Shown piece by piece: positions 30,748-39,215 of a DNA stretch of 46,964 nucleotides. The stretch's first letter is position 1, and every line of letters begins with the position of its first letter. This DNA comes from an uncultured Eubacteriales bacterium (GTDB taxonomy: Bacteria > Bacillota > Clostridia > Oscillospirales > Acutalibacteraceae). The stretch lies in the NCBI GenBank assembly GCA_910584745.1, contig CAJUDG010000008.1, positions 1 to 46,964 on the forward strand. The letters run 5' to 3'. A program made the position numbers and the translations under genes. The notes below the pieces were generated by a model that was not told the DNA's origin, ran no database searches, and worked only from the letters and a program-made list of their open reading frames with translations.

Positions 30748-32508
30748 ATGCTTATAAGCCAGAAAATGAGAGAGCTCTCGCCGGAGCTGGACCCCCTGCG
30801 CCTGGGCACCGGCTGGAGCCCTGAGGACCTCTCAAAGCCCCAGATATTCATCGAGAGCACCTTCGGCGACAGCCACCCGGGCTCCGGCCATCTGGATAAG
30901 CTGGTGGAGGCCGCCAGAGAGGGCATAGCCGAGGCCGGGGGCCACGGGGCCCGGTACTTCTGCACGGACATGTGCGACGGCGAGAGCCAGGGCACCGACG
31001 GCATCAACTACTCCCTCGCCAGCCGGGAGATGATAGCCAATATGATAGAGATCCAGCAGAGCGCCACCCCCTTCGACGCGGGGGTGTACATCGCCAGCTG
31101 CGATAAGGGCCTGCCCGGGAACCTGATGGGCCTTTTAAGGGTGGATATCCCGGCGGTGGTGGTGACCGGCGGCACCATGGCGGCGGGGCCGAAGCTGCTG
31201 ACTTTGGAGCAGCTTGGCGTGTACTCCGCAAGGTACGAGCGGGGAGAGATAGACGAGAGCGAACTGAACTGGGCCAAGCAGAACGCATGCCCAAGCTGCG
31301 GGGCCTGCTCCTTTATCGGCACCGCCTCCACCATGCAGATAATGGCCGAGGCCTTAGGACTGTCCCTTCCCGGCAGCGCCCTGCTGCCCGCCACCAGCCC
31401 GGACCTTTTGGAGTACGCCAAAAGCGCCGGAAGGCTGGCTGTGAAGCTGGCCCGGTCAGAGGGCATGAAGCCCTCGGACATAGTGACCATGGAGAGCTTT
31501 GAGAACGCCATCCTGGTCCACGCGGCGGTGTCCGGCTCCACGAACTGCCTTCTGCACCTTCCCGCCATCGCCCACGAGCTGGGGCTTGAGATAACCGGCG
31601 ATACCTTCGACCGGCTGCACAGAGGGGCCCGCTACCTTCTGGACGTGCGCCCGGCCGGGCGCTGGCCGGCGGAGTTCTTCTACTACGCCGGGGGCGTTCC
31701 GGCCATAATGGAGGAGATAAAGCCCCACCTGCACCTGGACGCCATGACCGTCACGGGGAAGACCCTGGGCGAGAACCTTGAGGAGCTTAAATCTGGCGGC
31801 TTCTACCAGCGCTGTCAGGAGCGGCTGGAGAAGGCCAATGAGAGGCACCACACCAATGTGACCCGGGAGGACGTTATCCGTCCATACGATAAGGCCCTTG
31901 GCACCGGCGGCTCCATCGCCATACTAAAGGGCAACCTTGCCCCGGAGGGCGCGGTGATAAAACACACCGCCTGCCCCAGGGAGATGTTCTCCGCCGTTCT
32001 CAACGCCCGGCCCTTTGACAGCGAAGAGGAGTGCATAGACGCGGTGCTGCACCACAGGGTGAAGCCCGGGGACGCGGTCTTCATCCGCTATGAGGGGCCA
32101 AAGGGCTCGGGTATGCCGGAGATGTTCTATACCTCCGAGGCCATCTCCTCCGATAAGGAGCTGGGAAAGAGCATAGCCCTCATCACCGACGGGCGCTTCT
32201 CCGGGGCCTCCACCGGCCCGGTCATCGGCCACTGCAGCCCCGAGGCCCAGGCGGGCGGGCCCATAGCCCTGGTTGAGGAGGGGGACCTGATACGCCTGGA
32301 CGTAGAGGAGCGCGTACTTGAGATAGTGGGAATAAAGGGGGAGAGAAGGACCCCGGAGGAGATAGACGCGGTACTGAGCGAGAGGAAAAAGCGCTGGAAG
32401 CCGAAGTCCGCAAAGTACAGGCGGGGGGTGCTGCGGCTGTTCTCAGAGCTGGCGGCCTCGCCCATGAAGGGCGCGTATCTGGACTATGACAACTTCGACA
32501 GAGAATAG
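30748..32508 (+). CDS. IlvD/Edd-family sugar-acid dehydratase
   Basis: This 586-residue enzyme has the IlvD/Edd fold: YFCTDMCDGESQGTDGINYS, the cluster Cys in ASCDKGLPGNLM, ACPSCGACSFIGTASTMQI and ALITDGRFSGASTGP. These bind an Fe-S cluster that activates dehydration of 2,3-dihydroxy acids. Because the next gene is a KDPG-type aldolase, I expect a sugar acid (gluconate-, xylonate- or galactonate-like) as substrate, not the branched-chain intermediate. The start is ATG 30748, with AAGGAG upstream; longer alternatives would begin within the promoter. Candidate repression is through the inverted repeat over the promoter. Confidence 0.9.
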   Translation: MLISQKMRELSPELDPLRLGTGWSPEDLSKPQIFIESTFGDSHPGSGHLDKLVEAAREGIAEAGGHGARYFCTDMCDGESQGTDGINYSLASREMIANMIEIQQSATPFDAGVYIASCDKGLPGNLMGLLRVDIPAVVVTGGTMAAGPKLLTLEQLGVYSARYERGEIDESELNWAKQNACPSCGACSFIGTASTMQIMAEALGLSLPGSALLPATSPDLLEYAKSAGRLAVKLARSEGMKPSDIVTMESFENAILVHAAVSGSTNCLLHLPAIAHELGLEITGDTFDRLHRGARYLLDVRPAGRWPAEFFYYAGGVPAIMEEIKPHLHLDAMTVTGKTLGENLEELKSGGFYQRCQERLEKANERHHTNVTREDVIRPYDKALGTGGSIAILKGNLAPEGAVIKHTACPREMFSAVLNARPFDSEEECIDAVLHHRVKPGDAVFIRYEGPKGSGMPEMFYTSEAISSDKELGKSIALITDGRFSGASTGPVIGHCSPEAQAGGPIALVEEGDLIRLDVEERVLEIVGIKGERRTPEEIDAVLSERKKRWKPKSAKYRRGVLRLFSELAASPMKGAYLDYDNFDRE

Positions 32509-32525
32509 AGCAGGGAGGAATACCA

Positions 32526-33173
32526 ATGGACAAACTTAGTCAGGCAATTTCAGAGATAGGCATAGTGCCGGTGATAAAGCTCTCGGACCCGGAGCGGGAC
32601 GCTGTAAAGCTGGCGAAGGCCCTGTGCGCCGGGGACGTGCCCGTGGCCGAGGTCACCTTCAGGGCCCAGGGAGCCGAGAGGGCCATAAGGCTCATGAAGG
32701 ATGCCTGTCCCCGGATGATAGTCGGCGCGGGCACGGTCACAAATACGGAGCAGATAGACGCGGCCCTTGAGGCGGGCGGCCAGTTCATAGTTACCCCGGG
32801 CTTTGACCCGGAGCTGGTGGAGTACGCCCAGAAAAAGGGCGTGCCCATATACCCCGGCTGCACCACCCCCACGGACTACCACGCGGCCCTGAAGTTCGGG
32901 CTGGAGCTTATCAAGTTCTTCCCCGCCGAGCAGTCCGGGGGGCTCCCGAAGATAAAGGCCATGAGCGCGCCCTTCCCCCAGTTCAAGGTGATGCCCACGG
33001 GGGGTATCTCCATAAGCAACCTGCGGGAGTATATAAGCTGCCCGGTGATAGCAGCCTGCGGGGGCTCGTACATGGTGACCGCGGAGCTCATCGAGGGGCA
33101 GAAGTGGGAGGAGATAACGGAGCTCTGCCGGCTGTCAAGGGAGATAGTCAGGTCGGCCCGGAGCGAAGGATAA
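32526..33173 (+). CDS. eda: KDPG/KHG-type 2-keto-3-deoxy aldolase
   Basis: This 215-residue class I aldolase has the general base Glu42 in AEVTFRAQGAERAI, the Schiff-base Lys130 in LIKFFPAEQSGGLPKIKA and the phosphate loop near VMPTGGISISN. It cleaves a 2-keto-3-deoxy acid, classically KDPG, to pyruvate and an aldehyde. It follows the dehydratase after 17 bp with a GGAGG site, giving a two-step sugar-acid pathway. Whether the substrate is phosphorylated is not clear; no kinase gene is nearby. Confidence 0.93.
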   Translation: MDKLSQAISEIGIVPVIKLSDPERDAVKLAKALCAGDVPVAEVTFRAQGAERAIRLMKDACPRMIVGAGTVTNTEQIDAALEAGGQFIVTPGFDPELVEYAQKKGVPIYPGCTTPTDYHAALKFGLELIKFFPAEQSGGLPKIKAMSAPFPQFKVMPTGGISISNLREYISCPVIAACGGSYMVTAELIEGQKWEEITELCRLSREIVRSARSEG

Positions 33174-33174
33174 A

Positions 33175-33211
33175 AAAAGGGTACGGACCTATCGCGGGTC
33201 CGTACCCTTTT
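33175..33211. terminator. Bidirectional terminator
   Basis: A perfect 15-bp stem (33175-33189 with 33197-33211) with A-rich and T-rich edges separates the aldolase gene from the convergent isomerase gene. Confidence 0.93.
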
Positions 33212-33223
33212 GATATATTCTGT

Positions 33224-34048
33224 TCAGATTCCCAGCACATCCCTAAGATAAATGCGCGAGACCTCCGCCGAATGGAAGTTGCAGACCTCGGGTATGTCCA
33301 GCTCCACGCAGAGCACCCCGTCAAAGCCCACCTCCTCCAGCGCGGCCTTCACCGCCGGGAAGTCCACCGTGCCGTGGCCCAGGGCCCTGAAGGAGGCCAT
33401 CTTCATCCGGCCCTCGGCCTTACTGAGGGCGTAGGTGTCCACGTCCTTAAGGTGCATATAGGCAATGCGGTCCCCGTACTGCCGGATAAGCGCCGCCGGG
33501 TCCATGCCGCCCAGGGTGGTATGGGCCGTGTCAAAGCAGAAGCTGACATATTCGGGCTCGGTATGGGCGGCGAAATAGTCGATATCGCTCTGTGAGAACA
33601 CGCAGGTGCCGTAGTGGGGGTGGAAGCAGACGGTAACGCCCTTCTCCCTGGCGTACTTTCCAAGGCGGTTGGCTATCTCGCAGATGACGTCTATCATCTG
33701 GGGGTCGGTGGGCCGCTCGAAGGGCTCCCCGCCAAAGCCTCCGTGCTGGCAGTTATACCATTTGCCGCCTATCTCCGAAAGGAAGTCCACCTGCTCCATG
33801 GCCCGCTTGAGGGAGCCCTCAACGTCCAGGTCGAAGTGGCCGTAGAGGTTCACAAGCTCCACTCCGCAGCCGTCGGCCAGCTTCTTAAGCTCGCCGGGGT
33901 CGTCCTTATAGTAGTCCCGGATAAAGGCGAAGTTCTCCACGGTGTCATACCCAAGGAACTTGCACTCCTTGAAGCTCTGCTCAAGCTGTTTCTTGGCGGT
34001 CTCCTCGTCGCCGTGTATCCAGGTCCAGCCGGTGTACGCTGCTTTCAT
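33224..34048 (-). CDS. Sugar-phosphate isomerase/epimerase-like TIM-barrel protein
   Basis: This 274-residue protein belongs to the xylose isomerase-like TIM-barrel family (AP endonuclease 2/IolE/hydroxypyruvate isomerase). Metal-ligand candidates are seen in VCFHPHYGT, FCFDTAHTTLGG, YMHLKDVD and LCVELDIPEV. Such enzymes isomerise, epimerise or dehydrate keto sugars and inositol derivatives. It follows the Gfo/Idh oxidoreductase by 16 bp on the same strand. This recalls the inositol-catabolic IolE/IolG pairing, but could equally serve another cyclic or sugar acid. Cytoplasmic, no signal peptide. Confidence 0.85.
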   Translation of the reverse strand: MKAAYTGWTWIHGDEETAKKQLEQSFKECKFLGYDTVENFAFIRDYYKDDPGELKKLADGCGVELVNLYGHFDLDVEGSLKRAMEQVDFLSEIGGKWYNCQHGGFGGEPFERPTDPQMIDVICEIANRLGKYAREKGVTVCFHPHYGTCVFSQSDIDYFAAHTEPEYVSFCFDTAHTTLGGMDPAALIRQYGDRIAYMHLKDVDTYALSKAEGRMKMASFRALGHGTVDFPAVKAALEEVGFDGVLCVELDIPEVCNFHSAEVSRIYLRDVLGI

Positions 34049-34064
34049 AGTAAATTCCTCCTTA

Positions 34065-35270
34065 TTATTCGTCTAAAATGCCGTGCATTGGGTTGTTCTC
34101 CATGGGCGCGGTGCGCTCATAGCGGGACTGGATGGGCACATAGGCCTTCTGAGCGCAGGACTTGGAGAAGGCCGTCATTATCTCCAGCACGTGCCGCTGC
34201 TGCCGGTAGCTGGCCCTATGCTCCCGGCCGGTGCGAAGGGCCTTGCACATGTCCGCAAGCCCCAGCCCCCGGCTGTTCTCCGGGTAGTCGTACATCAGGG
34301 GCATCTCCTTCCAGCCCGCGTAGAAGTCCGGCACCCCGTGGCGCGCAAGGCCCGGGTCCGTCTTAGGAGCGGCCGCGAAGTCCTCTGGCCGCAGCACCAG
34401 CACCGGCCCGCCGAAGGTGTTGGGGTCCGGCACCATCATGCTGCCCTTGGTGCCGTAGACCTCGAACCGGGGCTGCACGGTATAGTGCACGTCGAAGGTG
34501 GTGAAGACCTGGGCGATGGCCCCGCTCTCAAACTCTATGTTCCCCGAGAGCCAGGTGTCCACATCCACATTGATGGTCTCGCCCCTATGGGGCTCCGAGG
34601 TGATGAGCCGCTCTGTAAAGGAGCGCTTGGTCATGCCCATCAACCCCCTGGCCTCTCCCAAAAGCTGCACCAGCGCCGTGATATAGTAGGGCCCCATATC
34701 CAGCATGGGCCCGCCGCCCCGCTTATAGTAGAACTCCGGGTCCGGGTGCCAGGTCTCGTGGCCGTGGCAGACCATGGCGCAGCTGGCCCCAACAATATCG
34801 CCTATGTACCCGTCGTCGATGAGCCGCCGGGCGGTCTGTATGCCCGCGCCCATAAAGGTGTCCGGCGCGCCGCCCAGCCGAAGGTTTTTCTCCTCCGCCA
34901 GGGCTATAAGCTCTCCGGCCTCCTCCATGTCCACCCCCAGGGGCTTCTCCGAGTACACATGCTTGCCGTGCAGCAGCGCCTGCTTCGTGACCTCGAAGTG
35001 CTCATAGGGCCGGGTGAGGTTCAAAATCACCTCCACCTCCGGGTCGTTGAAGGCCTCGTACATGTCCTTGTAGATTTTGGGCTCGGGCACATTGGCACCC
35101 TTCTCGATGGCCTCCTTCACATAGGCGGCGCCCTTTTCGGCCCTCTCGGGGATAAGGTCGCACACGCCCACAAGCTCCACCTCTCTGAAGGTGTGGGTGA
35201 TGTTCTGCAAGTAGATGCCGCTGATGGCGCCAACGCCTATCATGGCGGCCTTTACCGGCCTATTCTTCAT
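34065..35270 (-). CDS. Gfo/Idh/MocA-family oxidoreductase
   Basis: This 401-residue oxidoreductase shows AAMIGVGAISGIYLQNI at the N-terminus (NAD-binding) and the family Lys motif in YSEKPLGVDMEEAGEL. A long C-terminal domain contains GGGPMLDMGPYYITALVQLL, the typical GDxGxH-like region with a Met-Gly-Pro variant. It overlaps the upstream membrane protein gene by 11 bp and precedes the isomerase gene, so the three form an operon. It likely oxidises or reduces a sugar or cyclitol on the way to the isomerase. The exact substrate is unknown. Confidence 0.9.
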   Translation of the reverse strand: MKNRPVKAAMIGVGAISGIYLQNITHTFREVELVGVCDLIPERAEKGAAYVKEAIEKGANVPEPKIYKDMYEAFNDPEVEVILNLTRPYEHFEVTKQALLHGKHVYSEKPLGVDMEEAGELIALAEEKNLRLGGAPDTFMGAGIQTARRLIDDGYIGDIVGASCAMVCHGHETWHPDPEFYYKRGGGPMLDMGPYYITALVQLLGEARGLMGMTKRSFTERLITSEPHRGETINVDVDTWLSGNIEFESGAIAQVFTTFDVHYTVQPRFEVYGTKGSMMVPDPNTFGGPVLVLRPEDFAAAPKTDPGLARHGVPDFYAGWKEMPLMYDYPENSRGLGLADMCKALRTGREHRASYRQQRHVLEIMTAFSKSCAQKAYVPIQSRYERTAPMENNPMHGILDE

Positions 35271-36849
35271 TCTCTCTCTTCCTTTCTGATTTTGTTATTT
35301 TTGCTATTTCGGGCAATTTGGTCCTGACAAACTGAAAGCCGTAAAGGGCAAGTATGATATAGATGGGCACATAGGTGAACAGATACCTTGCCCTGGCTTC
35401 AAACAGCAGCTCGAAAAGGGTCAGCCCGATAACGGACAGCAGCATCATGTCCTTCTCGGGAGCTTTCGGGGCGAACAGGGCCAAAACCGCCAGGAAAAGC
35501 ACCGAAAGCCAGACAATCTGCGCGAAATTCGTCCAGAGCGGGTAATACCTGCCCGGCTCGTCCCCGCCGTAGTACACCCCCCGGAAGAAATCGCAGAAGG
35601 GATTGTCCTTCGGCTGGTTCATGCCCGAGAAGAAATAGCCCTCCCCGCCCCAGGCGAAGGTGCCGTCATAGTAGTTGGTAAGGGTCTTCCTGGCCCCGTG
35701 CTTCATAAGCCCTATTGGGCCCATCTCCCTTATGCGCTCAAAGGCCCGCTCCATATTCCCCCTGTTGCGCTCTTTGACGCTTGAGAAGGTGTTGGAGTAT
35801 AGATTGTCCTCGGTGTAATACGCGCCCATGGTCTCGGTGTTGAGCCCCATCATGAAAAAGTGCGCGGCCCCGAAAGCGCCCTCGCGGTCCACCGGGAAGT
35901 TCATGCTGCGCACGGCCAGCTTGCAGGATACGAACGACCCCGCAAGCCCAACTATCACCGCGCAGCCCCCGGCGGCAAGCCTTCTCAGGTTCTCCTTTGT
36001 AAAGCCCGCTCTCAGCCAGTCGATGGCCTCCGCCATGAGCACGGCGATAAACGCTATCAGCGCCTGGGGCTTTATGCGGTAGCCTATGACCGCCAGCACG
36101 GCCATCGAGAGCCAGGGCAGCCACCTGTACCGGCAGCGCTCCCTGTTCACGTAGATGGCGGCGATAGAGAGCGGGAAGGGCAGGGCCATGGAGTCCGAAT
36201 AGGGCACGGATACCCAGGGGGATATGCCCACAAGGAAAAGGTACAGCGCATATCCCAGTATGACCATGCTCCTGTGTTTAAAGAGCCTGTTGATTACCTG
36301 GACCAGCAAAATCCCGCAAAGGGAATTTATCAGGCACTGTATGCAGATAATAAAGAAATACTCCTGCTCGTGCAGGCCCATAAGATGGGCGGCCCTGTAG
36401 AAAAGGGAGAAGACCCAGACCAGCATAAGGTTGTTGGGGAACTCCGAGAAGTACCAGCGGATCTTCGAGAGGTACTCCCCATCCCCGTGGGCGATGGCGC
36501 TGGCGGTGTTGTTCACGGTGGGCACGTCCCAGGCGGTGCGGAACCAGTATTGTGAGGCGGCGAAGACCTGAAACAGAAAGAGCAGCGCCGTGGCGATAAG
36601 CAGGGCCCTTTTTCCCGGGCTCAGCCCCGCCAGCACGGAGCTGTACCTAAACAGCGAGAAGACAAACAAAAGCCCAAAGCCCAGCAGCATAAAGGCCGGC
36701 AGGAACTGGGTGGTCAGGTATTTCCTGGAGAAATTGATATGTGACAAGAACAGGCACACAAAAAGACTGCCCCCAAGCATCAGCCCGAAAAGCCACCCCA
36801 GGGCCTTTTGCAGCCCTCCGGCGGTCCTCTCCGCCAAACCTTTGTCCAT
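35260..36849 (-). CDS. Polytopic membrane protein, GT-C glycosyltransferase-like
   Basis: This 529-residue protein has about eleven hydrophobic segments (such as LLFVFSLFRYSSVLAGL and GLFVSC-like stretches; here VIVGLAGSFVSCKLAV). Its topology recalls GT-C lipid-linked sugar transferases (GT39/ArnT type), with a soluble stretch around residues 330-420 (GEGYFFSGMNQPKDNPF). I cannot see the usual DxD near the first loop clearly, so enzymatic assignment is tentative. It has its own promoter, diverging from the riboswitch. It overlaps the oxidoreductase gene, which links it to the sugar operon by position only. Confidence 0.65.
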   Translation of the reverse strand: MDKGLAERTAGGLQKALGWLFGLMLGGSLFVCLFLSHINFSRKYLTTQFLPAFMLLGFGLLFVFSLFRYSSVLAGLSPGKRALLIATALLFLFQVFAASQYWFRTAWDVPTVNNTASAIAHGDGEYLSKIRWYFSEFPNNLMLVWVFSLFYRAAHLMGLHEQEYFFIICIQCLINSLCGILLVQVINRLFKHRSMVILGYALYLFLVGISPWVSVPYSDSMALPFPLSIAAIYVNRERCRYRWLPWLSMAVLAVIGYRIKPQALIAFIAVLMAEAIDWLRAGFTKENLRRLAAGGCAVIVGLAGSFVSCKLAVRSMNFPVDREGAFGAAHFFMMGLNTETMGAYYTEDNLYSNTFSSVKERNRGNMERAFERIREMGPIGLMKHGARKTLTNYYDGTFAWGGEGYFFSGMNQPKDNPFCDFFRGVYYGGDEPGRYYPLWTNFAQIVWLSVLFLAVLALFAPKAPEKDMMLLSVIGLTLFELLFEARARYLFTYVPIYIILALYGFQFVRTKLPEIAKITKSERKRENEE

Positions 36850-36895
36850 CGCAGGTCAACTCCTTTTTCATTGAACAGACCGTTGGCTTTTCCCT

Positions 36896-36924
36896 ATTTT
36901 ACCACACTTATTTACCGTTTACAA
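36896..36924 (-). promoter_or_regulatory. Promoter of the membrane protein-oxidoreductase-isomerase operon
   Basis: On the minus strand TTGTAA (36919-36924), 17 bp and TAAAAT (36896-36901) lie 47 bp before the start codon. Confidence 0.7.
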
Positions 36925-36942
36925 GAGAAACAGTAAATATGC

Positions 36943-36971
36943 TTGACAAGCCGTTTCGGCCCTGGTATAAT
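36943..36971 (+). promoter_or_regulatory. Promoter of the riboswitch-antiporter transcript
   Basis: TTGACA (36943-36948), 17 bp and an extended -10 TGG-TATAAT (36966-36971) start the leader RNA. The remaining intergenic space to 37191 is the riboswitch leader. Confidence 0.9.
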
Positions 36972-36989
36972 ATACCTGCAATCGAAAAA

Positions 36990-37155
36990 CCCATGAGGGA
37001 GTAGTAAGCGCGTTTCGCGTGGCAAGTCAACATACCCGGCGTCCCGCCTGGCTTGTCTTAAATAACGAGACTCATGTATGGCCGAAAGCTATACATGCGC
37101 TATAACCGTCTTCTTGGGCTCACGTATGGCTTTGGGGCTGTACGTGGGCCCTTTT
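36990..37155 (+). promoter_or_regulatory. yybP-ykoY (Mn2+) riboswitch with terminator
   Basis: P1 pairs CATGAG (36992-36997) with CTCATG (37071-37076). Conserved loop sequences GGGAGTAG (36997-37004) and ACGAGAC (37065-37071) are those of the yybP-ykoY family, which binds Mn2+. The P1 3' strand can alternatively join a CATGTATGGC hairpin (37073 onward). A terminator stem follows (37116-37126 with 37141-37151) with TTTT at 37152-37155. The layout fits an ON switch, in which metal binding prevents termination and raises antiporter expression. Confidence 0.83.
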
Positions 37156-37191
37156 CGTTTGGAATTAAAAATGAATGAGAGGGAAAAGAAA

Positions 37192-38169
37192 ATGGAACTG
37201 GCACTGGTAATTTTTTTGTTCATCGTTGGCATTGTGTTCATCGTCAAGGGCGGCGACTACTTTGTGGATGCGGCCTCCTGGATAGCAGAGGTCAGCGGCA
37301 TACCGAAGCTGATAATCGGCGCAACGATAGTGAGCCTTGCCACCACGCTGCCGGAGATGCTGGTCTCTGTAATGGCCGCGGCCCAGGGCAAGGTGGACAT
37401 GGCCATAGGCAACGCCGTGGGCAGCGTGACGGCCAATATCGGTCTTATCATGGCCATCTCGATACTGTGTATGCCCGGCGCGGCCCGGCGAAAGGACTAT
37501 TTAAGAAAGTCCGTGCTCATGCTCCTGGCGGCCCTGATAGTGGTGGTCTCCGGGTTCATGGGGCAGATGGGGATAGTGATAGCCCTTGTGATGATAGTCA
37601 TCTTCGCCGTATTCATGACCGACAACGTACTTGAGGCCAAGCGCTCCATGAGCGCCACCCGCACCGACAGCACACGCAGGATAGAGCGGCCCCGGCCGGA
37701 GCGCAGGGAGATAATCGTAAACCTTATAAAGTTCGCCGTGGGCACCGTGGGCATCGTCTGGGGCGCGGATCTTCTGGTGGACAACGGCAGCGAGCTGGCC
37801 CGCTTTATAGGCATCTCAGAGCGGATAATCGGCGTGACGGTGATAGCCGTGGGCACCTCCCTGCCGGAGCTCATCACCACCATCACCGCCATCGTGAAGA
37901 AGGAGTCATCCCTCTCCGTGGGCAATATCCTGGGGGCGAACATCATCGACCTGACGCTTATACTGCCCATCAGCGCCCTGGTCTCCGGCAAGGCCCTGCC
38001 CATCGCCCCCACCTCCGCCATGCTGGACCTGCCCGCCTGCCTGCTTGTGGGGGGCGTGGCCATCATACCCACAATATTCACCCAGAAGTTCTCAAGGGTA
38101 CAGGGGGTGCTGCTGCTGGGGATATATATCGTGTATGTGGGCATGACGTGTATGGCCGTGGGGATGTAA
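37192..38169 (+). CDS. CaCA-family cation antiporter (YrbG-like)
   Basis: This 325-residue membrane exchanger has the two inverted alpha-repeats: GATIVSLATTLPEML with GNAVGSVTANIGL, and VTVIAVGTSLPELIT with GNILGANIIDLTL. About ten membrane segments are expected. CaCA proteins exchange Ca2+ or other divalent cations for Na+ or H+. The yybP-ykoY riboswitch upstream suggests Mn2+ efflux is at least one function. I start at 37192, after GAGAGGG. Alternative in-frame ATGs at 37171 and 37078 are worse: the latter lies inside the aptamer. It is read from the riboswitch promoter. Confidence 0.9.
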   Translation: MELALVIFLFIVGIVFIVKGGDYFVDAASWIAEVSGIPKLIIGATIVSLATTLPEMLVSVMAAAQGKVDMAIGNAVGSVTANIGLIMAISILCMPGAARRKDYLRKSVLMLLAALIVVVSGFMGQMGIVIALVMIVIFAVFMTDNVLEAKRSMSATRTDSTRRIERPRPERREIIVNLIKFAVGTVGIVWGADLLVDNGSELARFIGISERIIGVTVIAVGTSLPELITTITAIVKKESSLSVGNILGANIIDLTLILPISALVSGKALPIAPTSAMLDLPACLLVGGVAIIPTIFTQKFSRVQGVLLLGIYIVYVGMTCMAVGM

Positions 38170-38285
38170 AAAGCACTAAAATTATATTTTTGGAAAAAAT
38201 CTAATTTACGTGCACGGAATCGGCCCTTTCAGCCGTATTATTGTCAGAACCGTTAAAACGGCAAGAATATCAGGAGGGATTTCAC

Positions 38286-38729
38286 ATGAGAAAGTTATTT
38301 ACAGGACTCGTCACGGCGGCGCTCATACTGAGCTGCATGACCGTAAGCGCTTCGGCAAGGCACGGCCGCTGGGCCATGGACACGGTCTGCGGCGGATTCA
38401 GGATAGGCTGCGGTCCGGCCGCCTGTGTGGATCTGGAGAGTGTCAGGTGCCACAGCTGCGTTGACGAGGACGGCGACGGCGTGTGCGACAACTATGACCC
38501 CGACCGCTGCCCAGGCAACGGCATAGGCTGCGGCAGCGGCGGGTATGTGGACGCCGACAATGACGGCGTATGCGACAACTATGACCCGGAATACTGCCCC
38601 GGCGACGGCACTGGCAACGGCGGCGGTAACGGCTATGGCTGCGGCAGCGGCATGGGTTATGGCAACGGCGGCGGCTATGGCGGCGGCCATCATGGCGGCG
38701 GCGGGCACCACGGCGGCAGGCACTGCTGA
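38286..38729 (+). CDS. Small secreted Asp-rich and Gly/His-rich protein
   Basis: This 147-residue protein has a signal peptide (MRKLFTGLVTAALILSCMTV, cleaved near SASA). Two acidic thrombospondin type 3-like calcium loops follow (DEDGDGVCDNYDPDRC and DADNDGVCDNYDPEYC). The tail is Gly-rich and ends GGGHHGGGGHHGGRHC. The Asp loops should bind Ca2+ and the His/Cys tail could bind Zn2+, Ni2+ or Cu2+. It is unlike any enzyme. An AGGAGGG site precedes the ATG. It lies 3 bp before an ECF sigma gene, so the three downstream genes probably form one operon. Function is unknown; metal buffering or sensing is inferred. Confidence 0.82.
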   Translation: MRKLFTGLVTAALILSCMTVSASARHGRWAMDTVCGGFRIGCGPAACVDLESVRCHSCVDEDGDGVCDNYDPDRCPGNGIGCGSGGYVDADNDGVCDNYDPEYCPGDGTGNGGGNGYGCGSGMGYGNGGGYGGGHHGGGGHHGGRHC

Positions 38730-38732
38730 CAT

Positions 38733-39215
38733 ATGCGCAGCGAGCAGGAGACGGCTGCGGCAATAGACAGGCACGCCGATATGGTGCGAAGGCTCTGCCT
38801 GATACATCTGAAAAACCAGGCCGACTCTGAGGACGTGTTTCAAACGGTATTCATGAAATACGTCCTCAGCTCTGCTGTGTTTGAAAGCGAGGAGCACGAG
38901 AAGGCATGGTTCATCAGGGTCACCATCAACGCCTGCCGGGACCTGCTCAGAAGCTTTTTAAGAAGCCGCACGGTCCCCTTGGACGAGCTCATAGACCTGC
39001 CGGCGGACGCGCCCTCAGAGTCCCGCGAGGTGCTGGGGGCAGTGCTGGAGCTGCCGGGCAAGTACAGGGACGTGGTGTACCTGCACTATTTCGAGGGCTA
39101 TACCGCGCCGGAGATAGCCGGGCTCATGAAGAAGAACGTGAACACTGTGTATTCCCTGCTGGCGCGGGCGAAGAAGCTGCTTAAAGAGAGGCTGGGAGGT
39201 GACGAGGATGCGTAA
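38733..39215 (+). CDS. ECF-type sigma-70 family factor
   Basis: This 160-residue sigma factor has region 2 (ADMVRRLCLIHLKNQADSED, then KAWFIRVTINACRDLLRSF) and region 4 (LPGKYRDVVYLHYFEGYTA, then NVNTVYSLLARAKKLLKERL), with nothing in between, as in ECF factors. The ATG at 38733 follows the secreted protein after 3 bp and may be translated by coupling, since the ribosome site is poor. It overlaps the anti-sigma gene by 8 bp. The partner should hold it at the membrane until a signal arrives. The autoregulated promoter could not be identified with confidence. Confidence 0.92.
   Translation: MRSEQETAAAIDRHADMVRRLCLIHLKNQADSEDVFQTVFMKYVLSSAVFESEEHEKAWFIRVTINACRDLLRSFLRSRTVPLDELIDLPADAPSESREVLGAVLELPGKYRDVVYLHYFEGYTAPEIAGLMKKNVNTVYSLLARAKKLLKERLGGDEDA

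Noticed and set aside
37078..37191. Earlier in-frame start for the antiporter
   Set aside because: It lies in the riboswitch aptamer and expression platform. The ATG at 37192 has a GAGAGGG site and begins the membrane segment properly.
38200..38285. ECF-type autoregulated promoter before the secreted protein gene
   Set aside because: GGAATC and CGTAT are present, but spaced only about 12 bp apart. This does not match an ECF promoter geometry I can defend.
38443..38897. Ala-rich and Arg/Cys-rich antisense frames over the Gly/His-rich gene
   Set aside because: They are by-products of the GGC/GGT-rich coding sequence read on the other strand or frame.
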